NCBI GenBank assembly: GCA_920105805.1
Contig: CAKKTI010000118.1
Coordinates: forward strand, 1 to 23,111
DNA from: Condylostoma magnum
Lineage: Eukaryota > Ciliophora > Heterotrichea > Heterotrichida > Condylostomatidae
DNA length: 23,111 bases
Reading direction: 5' to 3'
This document shows, piece after piece, positions 1 to 10,391 of the stretch. Numbering within the stretch: the first letter of the stretch is position 1; each line of letters opens with the position of its first letter. The translations under genes were made by a program, and so were the position numbers. A model generated the notes under the pieces. The model had not been told where the DNA came from and searched no databases. It saw only the letters and a program-made list of their open reading frames with translations.

Positions 1-419
1 TGCACTAGCATACACAAGCAGATATAGAAATAATTAAACCATTTTTTGTATAAGTATTCTAAAATATATGCTTGTACTGTAGGTATTACCATTTGAACTA
101 CAATACCTTGTGTATATACTAGCTATTTAATGTATAAATCTAATTTATTTTAAATCAAAGCATACATTGATTTTGGTTAAATAGTTCTCTTTAATATGTA
201 ATTTACTATTTAAAAGCTACTTTTATATTCTATCTTGTTAGATGATTTAAGTATTGCCTTAAATTATCCCTGTACTATTGGTGATTAAAATGCATCCTTT
301 AGTATAGAATTTACGATATCTAAAAAAAACACATAAAATAAGTCTTTCTTATATGATTTTAGGTAAAAAACATACAAAAGCTCTCTCCTCAATTATTAAT
401 TACTTAACTAAAGTTTTAA
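1..419. other. left-edge region, no gene seen
   Basis: AT-rich sequence with no domain, no codon-like periodicity and no RNA gene that I could recognise. The first 35 bases could be the tail of a plus-strand gene lying mostly outside the window, but too little is present to say. Confidence 0.4.
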
Positions 420-1199
420 TCAAAGATTTCCATAAAATTTTGTTAAAGCTTAATTTTAGATATTTCTAAAGCCAATTAAGTCAACCATATCAAACTCCTA
501 TATTTTTGCCTATTAAACTTCAGCCAAAGTAACAGGCCTTTAGAATATGGATTTCTATGGTTCATTAAATCGTCTAGTAGTATTTCTTTTATTAGTAGGC
601 ATATATTTAACCTAAGGAGACCTAGCACTAGGTATTTGAGGCAATCTATATCCTAAAGGGTCTCATCCAAACCCTTTATTTATGCTATTGGTCTTTTCAA
701 TACAAAAATCTTTATTATCTAATCTCAGCCTTGCATATAAGGCTTTCAACTTGTTTTCCCTATCAGATTCAATCACTTCTTATGCAACATCATCTAGTAT
801 TTTCCTCAGTCTATCAATATCAATTAATCTAGAGTCATGTGAGTAGCTTCTGTATATTTATGTAAGAAAATGTTTATTTATCTAAGGTGACGCATACATT
901 ACTTTGAAATCTTTACAAAATTTCATAAATTGTGCTAGATTTCATTACTATTTGCTTTATCTTATTCTATCAAATGTAGGAGAACTGTTATGATTCGTTG
1001 CTTAGCTTGTATAAAACTAAAAGATTAACTATAACCCCTGATCTCCCGTGAATCCGGTTTATTTACCTTCTTTCTTCTACGTTTTAAGTATTTAAAGTAT
1101 TTAATCAACCTTGTCAGTGTTCATTCCCTACTCAATTAGATTAGCTCTTAGTTATTCAAACTCTGCTATTGAGTTTTAAATGTATTATACAACTTCCAT
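420..1199 (-). CDS. uncharacterised helical protein
   Basis: About 259 aa with TAA/TAG as Gln and TGA as Trp. I do not recognise a family. The N-terminal half is strongly helical and rich in Gln, Glu and Leu. The middle has an amphipathic stretch around WNLAQFMKFCKDF that resembles the helix-loop-helix spacing of EF-hand-like modules, but no calcium loop is visible. The C-terminal part is basic and Arg/Pro/Thr-rich (YMPTNKRNTTRRF), probably disordered. The stop is uncertain: I use TGA at 420-422, but TAA at 456-458 or 450-452 would also fit. The start at 1199 leaves 29 nt after the stop of the upstream RING-WWE gene. An ATG at 1230-1232 would overlap that stop as ATGA. A frame-shifting intron joining both into one longer protein cannot be excluded. 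Confidence 0.6.
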
Positions 1200-1228
1200 T
1201 TTATACGCATTAACTAAATTAGACTAAC

Positions 1229-2107
1229 TCATCCTCTGAATATCTTAAACTCAGAGTCATCCCTTGCATTACACTTCTGTGCTACTCCCCTATTAAAGTC
1301 TACCTTATAAAGCTTTTGGTTCTTTTCAATATTGACGATATCACAGTATCCTAATCCCTGTTGATACGCGTTATTTAGTTGAGTTTAGGATGCAGCTGGC
1401 ATTAGTATCTTTCGTCCCTTTATTTCCATGTACCATTTAATCTCTGAATTAACTTCCCTGGTATCAAATGTTATGATCTGGAAATCAGTCAGAATGTTTC
1501 TATATAAAGCTAGATCTGGCTATCCAAGCATAATTTTTTACAACTTTTGTTCAATGATTGGCATTTATTACTGTATTATTTGGTTGAACTTTTATTAATC
1601 AATCTAATTTCCAGTTTAAAGCTAGGTTTCAATAGCTTATATTTCCTGTATTTCTTAGCTCATCTGATTTTTAAGGTTGTTGTAATACTTTTGATTTTCA
1701 GTTCTTATTTGATCTAACTGTAACTATCATTAAGCTTTAAAGTCCTAAAGCCTCTTTATAGTCTAATCTATGCTCTGATTGAACTCGTTTTATACCTAAT
1801 TAGCTTCTTATTGGATCTATGCCTATTTTTCGTCAAGTAGTTATAAAAACTAATGTATTCTATCCCTTTACTTCTACAAATTCAGTATTTTTGACTCAGA
1901 GGATTATGCTTAATCAGAAATTAGACTATATACAGTTATTAACGTGTTTATATTTGATTAATGTTGATTCCTACATATCCAACACTCAATTTAATTCCTA
2001 TTTCCCTGATTTTAAAGGCAAACTTTGCAGAAAATATGACCACAGGGTAATATCAGAGGTATGTAAAGGTCACTACTATAATTACAAAAGCAAATAGGAC
2101 ACTCCAT
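1229..2107 (-). CDS. RING-coiled coil-WWE E3 ubiquitin ligase (RNF146-like)
   Basis: 292 aa. The protein opens with a C3HC4 RING finger: MECPICFC, then CGHIFCKVC, then CWICR at residues 1-45. A long Gln/Glu/Lys coiled coil follows (about 60-190), and then a C-terminal WWE domain. The WWE shows Trp225 in EIKWYMEIKGRK, NNAYQQG, the signature YKVDFNRG and a terminal FKIFR. RING ligases with WWE domains (RNF146/Iduna, Deltex) bind ADP-ribose or poly-ADP-ribose and ubiquitinate ADP-ribosylated targets. That role is inferred here from architecture only. Several internal Gln are TAA/TAG. The stop is TGA right after the WWE domain. The start Met abuts the first zinc ligand. Its ATG is only 7 bp from the ATG of the divergent neighbour at 2115. 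Confidence 0.85.
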
Positions 2108-2114
2108 TTTTAGT

Positions 2115-2642
2115 ATGTAAGAAGAGCTGCCTACCTTAAAAGAATTGAGGAAACAGTATAATTAAAAGCTTAACTTTTTACTTTCGAATAATATAGAAAG
2201 AGATGTAGCTGCTAGTATGATGATTCAAAGAAAAAATATAGCAAAATAGTATGCTATTGAGAATTTCCATACATTAGAAGAGAGTGATGCAAAGATGCTT
2301 GAAAAGTTTTCTAAAAGATTAGCTAAATATTCCCTTTTCGGCTTAAGTGCACCTCTTGTTTTTAACATTTCCTTGAATTCTTTGACAAAAGGTAAAATTT
2401 TTGACATGCATTGAATGATAAGGTTTCCATTGAGAATCTTTACAATTGTAGTACCCTATTATTTCGTTTATTCACACTTGTAATAGGGATATGAAAGGTG
2501 CACTTTATTTCTAGAATAGAAATACACTGATAGAGTTTTATTGTATCAGAAATCAGGCAATATATTAGATATAAATCCAAATTTTAAAGATGATCCTTAG
2601 TTATTTATAGATGATGGTTTAACTTAGTGTCCTGTAATATAA
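2115..2642 (+). CDS. uncharacterised membrane protein
   Basis: 175 aa, no family recognised. A charged helical N-terminus (about 1-75) is followed by two hydrophobic stretches, SLFGLSAPLVFNISL and IFTIVVPYYFVY. The C-terminus is acidic and rich in Asp/Asn. TGA is read as Trp once (HWMIRF) and TAA/TAG as Gln several times. The stop is TAA at 2640-2642, after which the reading frame loses protein character. The ATG lies 7 bp from that of the divergent RING-WWE gene. A later start at the double Met near 2214 would leave more room for a promoter, but the first 33 residues look protein-like. Confidence 0.6.
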
Positions 2643-2987
2643 TTAACTTATTATTTTGTATACTTATCAAAATTAATTAATTTTGCTTGAATACCTCTTT
2701 ATATGCTGCATATTTAGACTTGTTTTTATATTTATTTTACACTTCTATTATAACCTACATAATGAATTTAGATATAGTAAGGATGAAAAAATCAAAAATC
2801 TCTATTAAAACACTTTCTATATTATAAATAATTAAATAAAGCTAGTAGCTTTTCAAAAACATATCCTAAAAGGTATCCATCTATATTCAATCAGATTATT
2901 ACAATTACTTAAATCAACATATACCAACCTATAACAAAACAACAAAAGTATTAAATAGTATAATTAATAAAATTTTGTTTTCATTAA
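2643..2987. other. convergent intergenic spacer
   Basis: 345 bp of AT-rich sequence between two gene ends. I see no coding periodicity, RNA gene or clear repeat. Confidence 0.5.
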
Positions 2988-3755
2988 TCAATCTTCAGAA
3001 CATCCTGAGGAGGTGGACTCCATAGACTCTCTTAATCCGTTTACTTTGAATTTTATAAATTCAGAACAGTTTTTCACTTCTTCCTCTTCTACATCAAACC
3101 TCTTGACCAGATCTTAAATTCAACTATTTTTGAATTAGGTCTAATTAAACCTCTCTAAGGTTACAATGCAGCAAGCAATAGCAACAACATGTATTTTAAA
3201 TTGACTCAAATACGAGTCAGAGTAACACAAGGCCAAATAAGCTTCAATTTTTTCCATTATAATAGTAAAATCGTACCCCGGGCAATTTCCTATTAAAAGG
3301 GCGGCAACTATTTCTAATCCAGTCACTGGATTTAAATTCCATCCAATACTTTGGAGAATCACTAGCTCTGTTCCTTTAAAAACGTCATCATGGTACTAAG
3401 AGTTGATCAACTAAGCCATTTCGGATATCATTAAATACCCTTCCCCCTCGTACTTCAGAGCCAGGTTAAACGCTATGACACCAACTAGGCTCAGAACCTC
3501 ACTGCTTGTAATTTTCTTATCAATTACTACAGTATCAATATAAGTTATGGCTAATTAGGCTACTTTTAGCGAACAATTAAAGTCGTAGCACAGATCAAAA
3601 ATCCACTCGCAAAGTTGTTGTCTTATTTGCTATATTTAGTCTAATTATGAGGAATCTTCTTTATTGTGATTCTGTTTGCGGGATTTTTAAATCATCTAAT
3701 GAGCTATTTCAGCTATCTAAAGTTAATTTTAGAAATTTATTTGCTGATAGTTCAT
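2988..3755 (-). CDS. cyclin-box protein
   Basis: About 255 aa. The cyclin fold begins at RQQLCEWIFDLCYDF, where the paired Arg and Trp of the first helix are typical. It continues through LKVAQLAITYID, YLMISEMAQLIN and ILQSIGWNLNPVTGLE, a common cyclin sequence around helices 4-5. A second helical repeat follows with YLALCYSDSYLSQF and VVAIACCIVTLERF. Cyclins bind and activate cyclin-dependent kinases, but the subclass cannot be assigned. One internal TGA gives Trp. A second TGA at 2988-2990 is taken as the stop, after an acidic Ser-rich tail. In-frame Met codons also occur upstream (3800 and beyond), so the N-terminus may be longer. Confidence 0.8.
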
Positions 3756-4425
3756 GATAAAATTTATCAATTTTTAAACCAATAAATTAAAAATACGCAT
3801 AAACTGCGTAAATAACATATTGAGAACGTAATGATAAATAGGCTATGGTTTGCATCTTATTTCGGGATAATTTTGAAATATTTATCGCTGAGAATTTTTT
3901 AGTAGGAAAATCGATTTTGATTGGATAATGCATTTGCACTATAATTTTTTATTTTTTACATTTTTTACATTTTTTATTAAGACACTTTTTGTATTTAATA
4001 TGTAAATATCTGTATTAGGAGTGTAATATGCAAAGTGAATAGAAAATACATATGAATTACTTTTAATTTTCAATCACCGAAAGTATTTATATGCATAGGG
4101 AGATGATATTTACTGTCATATGGCTTGGAATTAAGTAGTTTATACTTTTACAAAGTAATGGTCTTCTTGTTAGCATTCCTTAATTAAGTAAATTTGTAAA
4201 AATGATTGGATTCTTAAAAGATATTCATATACAACTAGATTTAATAAAAAGATGAGTACACAATGTAGTTATTTGCAATTACTCGCTCTATAAACATGCA
4301 CATTAAAGTTTTAAAGATTTAGTAGGATTTGATAATAAGTTAAACATACTTACAGTATAAACTCTTACCATTTATTTACATAAGCCTTAGGTCTTAAACC
4401 ATTTCATTATCACAAATACTTAACC
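3756..4425. other. long intergenic region
   Basis: About 670 bp with high AT content, unlike the tightly packed neighbours. It contains a T-tract at 3945-3976. I found no convincing gene or structured RNA. Short codon-like stretches occur on both strands, but in an all-sense code they carry little weight. Confidence 0.4.
3945..3976. repeat. low-complexity poly-T tract
   Basis: Four runs of six T separated by A or ACA. A simple-sequence tract in the gap upstream of the cyclin gene. No function can be read from it. Confidence 0.8.
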
Positions 4426-4680
4426 TTAAAATGGAATAATCAAGTAATTATTGTAAAACTTCAAATAGTATAGAACTAGTAAACAACTCGTTAAAGCTAT
4501 ACTGCAATATTTATAGCCTAATATACAGAAGAACTATAAATTTCTTAATTATTCAAAACTATGCTTCGACAAGGCTTTCTCATTTATTCTACTCTTACAT
4601 AGACAACATTTAATTAAAAATCCATCCTTCTCTAGTATATCTCCCTTTATTTATAGAATTAAAGCTCTCAACAATTCCAT
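4426..4680 (-). CDS. possible small membrane protein
   Basis: A weak model of 84 aa: charged N-terminal helix (MELLRALILQIKGDILEKDG), a small Cys pair (CCLC), and a hydrophobic C-terminal segment (IALTSCLLVLYYL) ending at TAA. Two things support it. Glu/Asp/Gly/Ala codons concentrate in one frame, and the ATG sits 4 bp from the ankyrin gene's ATG, the same tight divergent layout seen at three other places. The plus strand of the same stretch also reads without a break into the ankyrin gene, so a longer N-terminus for that gene is the alternative. Confidence 0.35.
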
Positions 4681-4684
4681 AAAA

Positions 4685-5377
4685 ATGGATTTAACAACTT
4701 GGATTTTTACTATTCTTGCCCTATTAGTCCCTATAATGATCTACTACTACCGTAAAAGGCCAGAGATGGTTTCAATTGCTTAACGAAACGAGTTAGTTGG
4801 CTATATACAATAAGGAAACTTACAAGGCTTAAAATAAGCTTTGAGTAGTGACAAAATAGATCCTTAAATAGCCATGTATGTAACATTTATTCAGCAAGGC
4901 CACAGTCTGCTTATATTTGCCGCTTATTTTGACCAGCCTGACATAATTTCATTTCTAATTGACCAGGGTTGCAATGTAAACTCACTATCATAGGTAATTT
5001 TTACAAAGAATAAGGAAACTCCTCTAATAAGAGCGTGCTTTTACTCTAGATTCAACGCAGCTGAAAGATTATTGCAATTAGGAGCCGACCCAAATCTAGA
5101 ATTTGACCGAAGAAGTGCAATAAAAGCAGCCCTCATGAGGAATAGAAGAGACATTATCGAATTACTACTGAAGCATAGATCAATAATTACAAAAGAGGAG
5201 ATTTAAATCCTATAAGAAAAGGGAGAAATTGCTGAGGGCAATTTATAAGTACTCGAGTAACACTTTATATGGCAAGAAAGAAAACCTCTAATCTGGCTTT
5301 ATGAGCAACACAAAGACAAGTTTCCCTGTGCAAAACTTCCCAAAGGACTAATTATGGATATAATTAAATACATTTGA
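4685..5377 (+). CDS. ankyrin-repeat protein with N-terminal membrane anchor
   Basis: 230 aa. Residues 4-20 (TTWIFTILALLVPIMIYYY) form a transmembrane helix or signal anchor followed by RKR, so the bulk should face the cytoplasm. Ankyrin repeats follow: GHSLLIFAAYFDQPDIISF with LIDQGCNVNS, then ETPLIRACFYSRFNAAERLL with LGADPN, then a third that begins SAIKAALMRNRRDIIELLL. Ankyrin repeats bind proteins, and no catalytic domain is present. Gln is often TAA/TAG. The protein ends at TGA 5375-5377, one base from the stop codon of the convergent ARL8 gene. Confidence 0.85.
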
Positions 5378-5378
5378 A

Positions 5379-5927
5379 CTATTTTTTAGCTAACTTAGTA
5401 AGATACTGCAGCGTTACATCAACATTTGTCATATTCTTAGCACTTACACTATAACATGACACAGCTCTTCCCATAATACTTTATAAATTCAGTGAATAAA
5501 TCAGCTCCTCCTCATTCAAAGCTCCTTCTAAATCATTTTTATTTCCCAAAACAAGCAGAGGAATCTCACTTAAAGATGGCCATTGCAGTAACGAGTGAAG
5601 TTGAGCCCTGGCTTCATCTAAACACGAGAAATCTGCGGAGTCTACTATAAAAATAATGCAATTGGCCCCCCGGCAGTACTTTTCCCAGGATTCGCGGAAT
5701 CTAGGCTAACCTCCTATATCTCAGATTTATATATCAACTCCGCCCTTTTTAAGTTGTCGGTGATTAAATCCGATTGTCGGGATAGAATCTTCGTCGAATT
5801 GAGATGTTGCAAGAACGTTAATAAAGGTAGATTTACCTGCGTTTTACAGTCCTATTACAGACAGGTCCAGTTTTTTAGACCAGAAAAGCGATCTGAGCCA
5901 TTGTGCTAATCTATTCCAAAGTCCCAT
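5379..5927 (-). CDS. ARL8: ARL8-type small GTPase
   Basis: 182 aa, the usual length for ARL8. It has the amphipathic N-terminal helix MGLWNRLAQWLRSLFW, the P-loop GLQNAGKST, the switch region PTIGFNHR, the very diagnostic WDIGGQPRFR..WEKYCRG, the guanine motif NKND and SAK. ARL8 controls lysosome/endosome positioning and fusion through effectors such as SKIP and HOPS in animals and plants. The same job here is inferred. The P-loop Gln is coded by TAA. The only plausible stop is TAG at 5379-5381, since no TGA follows nearby. This is one of the clear cases where TAG terminates. It lies 10 nt downstream of the DTW gene on the same strand. Confidence 0.95.
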
Positions 5928-5937
5928 ATATTTATTA

Positions 5938-6483
5938 TTAACTACGAGCTTGTAGTTCTACTTCTATTTAGTGTTGTAAAGCTGATATTATTGCTTAAAA
6001 TGGCTCGGTGTATCCTATTATATTGAACGTGTGAGCAACTGCCTCAGCTAGAGACATAAATTATTAATTTGGGGCTTTTCTTAAAGTTGTGTAATATAAT
6101 AAATCAGGCTGTGGTAGTATTATTGAAGGAATTTACTATAATCAAGTATTCCTCTTATAAATTTCTTTAGCAAACTTTCACGTTCCATCAATGAAGACTA
6201 ATTTCTCAGGAATTGTGGGAAATGAAGATAAGGATTCTTTTGCAGGATAAATTAAATAAGTGTTTTAGTCTAATATAGGTTCAAATGATCTACCCTTAAT
6301 AACTTATATATTTTCCAATGAAAGTGTTAAAAGTTAACTAGAACTATAAGCCTACTTTGCTTCTTTTGGATGCTGTAGAATAATTGTCTACACAGGTAAA
6401 TCAATCTTTTAACTTGGAATTCCATCACAAAAACATACTTTTTAAGGCCTTTTACAATTCAAGCAAGTTTATCTTTAAGACAT
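5938..6483 (-). CDS. DTW-domain tRNA aminocarboxypropyltransferase-like protein
   Basis: 181 aa. The N-terminal zinc motif is CLNCKRPQKVCFC. It is followed by the HPKE motif in ILQHPKEAKQ, a GRSF block, the family signature FIDGTWKFAKE, and the C-terminal LRKAP..FMSLAEAVAH that matches the 'STlEa' region. DTW proteins (TapT/YfiP, DTWD1, DTWD2) put the acp group on uridine in tRNA using S-adenosylmethionine. The signature Trp is TGA (6178-6180), direct evidence for TGA as Trp. Translation ends in three consecutive TAA codons. The ATG is 6 bp from that of the divergent kinase gene. Confidence 0.92.
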
Positions 6484-6489
6484 TATTAA

Positions 6490-7848
6490 ATGAAAAAGTA
6501 TCGCTTTAGAGTCAATAATAAGAGATTGAAATATGCAAGATCTGAGAATCTAACTACAACAATTACTCCAATAAGAACTACTTAGAACACTCCCTTGCCT
6601 GTATGTCATAGATATCAATATTCAGATTAATCTTTAGTCAAGAATGACACAAATGTGTTAAACAAAACTCATTAAAATCTAAAGCTCAAATTATTAAGAT
6701 AAAAGGCTAAGTTTCCTTTGAGTAGAGAAATTGTATTAAATTATTACAGATAAATACTAACTCAAATTGAAATGAAAGAAATAGAAGACTATGATGTAAT
6801 TTATTACATTAACTAGGACTCACATATGTCTAATTTGAATGCAAAATGAAATTAGAGGGTTGATAATTAATTAGGAGATTTTGTAGGGCTGAAAGGGCAG
6901 TAAATAGCTTTTAGGTATGAGCTGCAGGCTATTCATTCAAAAGGAGGTTATTTTCAAATGTTTACGGCATTTGATCATAAGCAGAAGAGTTTAGTACTTC
7001 TTAAAGCTATAAGAAATAATCAAAAAGCACTATAAGCAGGATAAAATGAGAAGAATATACTTAATTTTTTACTATCCAAAGATCCGTATTAAGAACACGA
7101 TATAAGTTATATAATTGATGATTTTTACTTTAGAAATCACTTATTCCTAGTTTTTTGTTATTACCCAAAATCATTGAAAGAGATACTTCAATTAAACAAA
7201 TTTAGTGGAATTCCTTAGATAATAGGCTAAACTTTAACTATTAAAATAATGAAAATACTAATTTTCCTTTAAAAATATAGAATAGCACACAGAGATATTA
7301 GCCCTTAAAATATTTTGGTATAGAAATCCCGATAATTTCACATAAAACTAGCGAATTTCGGACTATCATATCAACTGGGAATGGATTACTGCTCATACAG
7401 AACAAATTGATTCTACAAACCCCCTGAAATAATAATAGGATATCAGCCTACCCCATCAGGAGATATCTGGTCCTTTGGATGTTGTCTATATGAGTTCTTA
7501 ACAGGATTTATAATGTTCTAAGGCAACAATGGAAATGATCTACTCTAAAAAATCATAGAGAGAAGGGGAATTCCTCCTTTAGACTTCATTAGTAGAGGTA
7601 GAAAATGGAGAAATTATTTTAACAGTGATTTCACTCCTAAAATTCTTCCTTATTATGTATTACACCGCAATTAGGACTTAAAAGGAATACAAAGCTTAAT
7701 AAATCCATTAGACGAGCAACTTATAGATTTCATTGATAGTAAAATACAATCAGGGTGCATATAATGACGTCCTAATGAGCGAATTACACCATAAGATGCC
7801 TTATACCATCCGTGGGTTCTAAGAGAACACAAAATAACACTTAGATAA
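6490..7848 (+). CDS. DYRK-family protein kinase, probably pseudokinase
   Basis: 452 aa. A basic N-terminus leads to a DYRK homology box (PLSREIVLNYYRQILTQIE, then EIEDYDVIYYI, then IAFRYELQAIHSKGG). The kinase domain retains Lys172 (LVLLKAIRN), the helix C Glu187, HRD at 267-269, PPE and DIWSFGCC. Two key residues are changed. The DFG Asp is Asn (N289 in LANFGLSYQ), and the catalytic-loop Lys after HRD is Ser271 (HRDISPQN). Loss of the DFG Asp normally abolishes Mg-ATP catalysis, so a regulatory or scaffold role is likely. Two Trp are TGA (NWFYKPPE and IQWRPNERITP). The stop is TAA at 7846-7848, 7 nt before the next ATG. Confidence 0.9.
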
Positions 7849-7855
7849 TTAAAAA

Positions 7856-8101
7856 ATGGGAATAGTAGCTTCTTTTCAAGATAAAGGGCCAAATTTATGC
7901 GGATGTTGTGAGAATAGTGATGAAAATGAGATGATAATATAAAGTAACTATAATAAACCAAATATTCCACCAGTAAGTTTCAAGCAGTTAAATCTACGAG
8001 GAATTTTAGATGCAAGAGAGCGCTAAAAGTTAAGGATAATACAAGCCTAGAATCAACCCCATATGACATATAAAAGTGAAGTTACAAATACTTTAGGATA
8101 G
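7856..8101 (+). CDS. small acylated protein, unknown function
   Basis: 81 aa (86 if it runs to TAA at 8114). The start MGIVASF has Gly2 and Ser6, the N-myristoylation pattern. CGCC at about residues 17-20 is a likely palmitoylation site, so the product should sit on a membrane. The rest is acidic (ENSDENE) and then basic and helical (GILDARERQKLRII). I do not recognise a family. It follows the kinase gene by 7 nt on the same strand and converges on the ribosomal protein gene with about 37 bp between stops. The short gap and weak length make the exact ends uncertain. Confidence 0.6.
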
Positions 8102-8138
8102 TGTACTAATTCATAACTTTCTATAAGATTTACTAAAA

Positions 8139-8699
8139 CTAATAACTTCTGGTTGTAGGGCGGCGAGATACGAAGGTAGAACGTGAAGCTCTTGATGGTG
8201 CTCTAGGAGCGGAGTGTAATAGTGGGAACTATATGCTGGAGTTGTAAAACTGTGAGGGATATTACCTTTTTATTTTATCAGCAGTATTTATTATGGCTGA
8301 GTTTACAATGTATATGGTTTCTGGGTTGGCACTATGTCTTCCAGCCATATCTTAATACAGCCTTCCCACAGCCCCGCATAGTGATGTATCTCTGTACTCC
8401 CTGTACATATTATGAATTCCTGTCCTAGACTCATATCTGATAATGATTCCGTATGTTTTTGCAACGTTTGTCTTTTTCTCCTTTACTTCCTTTATACTGA
8501 CTACTTCTCCCTGTACTTGCTTAATTTTTAGCATCCTCTTCACAAAATACCAAAAGCGGCTCTTTGCAATTACCTCATCTGAGGCAAATATACGCATTCT
8601 ATAAATAGTGGGATTGGGATCCTTCTCACTTGGTACTTTTCTGCCAGCTACTACCCATTGCTTAATTTTCATCTGTAGAGAGGGATCACCTTTCACCAT
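8139..8699 (-). CDS. RPL18A: 60S ribosomal protein eL20 (L18a)
   Basis: 186 aa, close to the usual length. Core matches are YRMRIFASDEVIAKSRFWYF, TYGIIIRYESRTGIHNMYRE and YRDTSLCGAVGRLYQDM, then the C-terminal FYNSSIQFPLLH and VSRRPTTRS typical of eL20 tails. It is a structural protein of the large ribosomal subunit. A standard-code reading stops at 8352 because Gln is TAA there. With TAA as Gln the conserved C-terminus appears and ends at TAG 8139-8141, so both Gln and stop functions are seen in one gene. The start is 47 bp from the divergent PEX11 start. Confidence 0.97.
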
Positions 8700-8746
8700 A
8701 ATTAATTTATGCCTACCATTTACATCATAAACTTATTAGTGCACTT

Positions 8747-9457
8747 ATGGAGAGACTTATAGATTTCTTTAAGAGTTATGAGGGAAGGGACAAATTTTTG
8801 AAGTTAAGTTAGTATATAACTAGGCTTTTTAAAGTGGTTATTGGTAATAATGAAGTTGCAATCAAGTTAGATAAAATGCATGATATAGTACTTGATACTC
8901 GTAGGACATTGAGAATGTGCAGATTTTTAATTGAGATGAAGAAGTTAAAGTAAGTCTTATTCACTTAAATGGAGTATAAAAGCTGGAAACTATTAAAAAT
9001 TAGTATTCATTTGGCATATATATGCTATTGGGCCACTGATAACATTTTATTACTTGCTTAGCATTACTTGATTAAAATCTCTGATGATAAAATCCAAAGG
9101 TTTTCCAGTATGTGTAGATTCATGGGTCTTTGGATGACAATTACAGACATTGTTTGAACTTTAACACAAACTTTTACTGATGAATCAATGCTAGGATTTG
9201 ATTACTTCAAATAACAATAAAAGTTGTAGCATATCAGTACTTAAAAGGACGCGGTCTAATGGCTAGATTAGCTAAGCACGATAAGATATGCAGCAATTTT
9301 GCATTGTATTCGCTGCATGGGAGATCTAATATAAGTATCTAATCGGTCAAATATAACATACACAGTACTAGGCAAAAGGTTTTCAGCTAAATGGGTTAGT
9401 ATTGGCGGTTCTATAGCAGCACTGGTTGCTATCATACAGAAATTTAAAGAGTTATAG
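8747..9457 (+). CDS. PEX11: peroxisome proliferation factor PEX11
   Basis: 236 aa, the normal size. The N-terminal hallmark is FFKSYEGRDKFLKLSQYITR (the GRDK..R..QY motif). It is followed by the amphipathic and hydrophobic helices LRMCRFLIEMKKLKQ, ISIHLAYICYWATDN and FMGLWMTITDIV. The C-terminal membrane segment carries the usual small-residue stretch VSIGGSIAALVAIIQKFKEL. PEX11 elongates peroxisomal membranes and recruits the fission machinery. A TGA at 9155-9157 lies inside the protein and reads as Trp. The stop is TAG at 9455-9457, 10 nt ahead of the next gene's ATG. Confidence 0.92.
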
Positions 9458-9467
9458 TTAATTAATA

Positions 9468-10349
9468 ATGTTAGATGAAAATATTCCTCCATCTGAACCT
9501 ATGCCTAGGTTTGAGTACTGATTCAAAGACGGTAATTTTGAATAGATGAAATTATCATATGAAATGTGCTAAAATATTAATAAAAATCAGTGAACTGAGG
9601 AAATTTTAGAGTATTAACAAAATTTAAAGGATATAGAGCACTTTAGAAGCCTACTGAACAATAAACAGTTTTGAAGTGATAAGTATATTACTGACAATGT
9701 ATAAACTTATAGTAATTAAGAACAAAAAAGGATTACTGTACTTTCGTAATGCTAAATAGAGTATTAGATTTTTAGTATACTAGGACTGATTTCACAGCAT
9801 TAAATAATTCAGCAGTTTTTCCCTGTGATGTAAGAAATAACTGAAATAGGAAGGATCAATGATTTTAGAAAACTTTTGCATGTTAAACTAGATTTGCCGT
9901 GACCAGTTACAAACAGAGAAGCCATCATTTCTATTGCCGGATATCCTATACATGATTAACAAGCAATTTACATACTAATGCAATCTTTCAACAGGGACAA
10001 TTATTTCTAATTTCCTATTTAAAAGTCTGAAGCAATTAAAATTCAGTTAAATTGCTGTTTTATCGTTCAAAGCTTGGAAAATTAACTAATATAAGCATCA
10101 TTGATTGCTTAAATTGATCCAATTATGGAATGAATTCCTCATTCATTGGTAAATTGAGCTACTGATTAAATGCAACATGACTTCATGACTAATTTTAGAG
10201 ACACAGCTTTGGATTTTGAGGAAAACCATTAATTTCAGTCTCCATTATTTACAAAAATATAAGAAATCATAAACATTGTAATTCCAGCTCCTGAGTCTCC
10301 AACTATGAAATCTCCAAATGAAGAGTTAGAAGAAGTATCTGATAATTAA
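9468..10349 (+). CDS. START-domain-like lipid-binding protein
   Basis: 293 aa. The middle and C-terminal parts resemble a START domain: a conserved block KLDLPWPVTNREAIISIAGY (the WP..NRD motif) and IPHSLVNWATDQMQHDF near the end, matching the 'P..lvn.....' closing helix of START proteins. These bind lipids or sterols in a hydrophobic cavity. No other domain is seen. The N-terminal 100 residues are Gln/Glu-rich and helical. At least six TGA codons fall at Trp positions, including both Trp of the START motifs, making this the best single gene for TGA as Trp. I take TAA at 10347-10349 as the stop, since sequence after it loses protein character. Confidence 0.8.
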
Positions 10350-10391
10350 AAACATTTGAACTCCTGTGTAATAAAATCAACTTAATTTCTA

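Noticed and set aside
1819-2097. 92-aa plus-strand open frame under the standard code
   Set aside because: It is the antisense shadow of the RING finger and coiled coil of the minus-strand ligase.
3813-4060. Short codon-like stretches in the long intergenic region
   Set aside because: No motif, weak codon bias and no matching end points. An all-sense code makes such stretches common by chance.
6490-7848. Kinase and other genes as pseudogenes full of stops
   Set aside because: Every apparent stop falls on a Gln or Trp position of conserved motifs. This is code reassignment, not decay.
8222-8428. 68-aa plus-strand open frame
   Set aside because: Shadow of the conserved C-terminal half of eL20 on the other strand.
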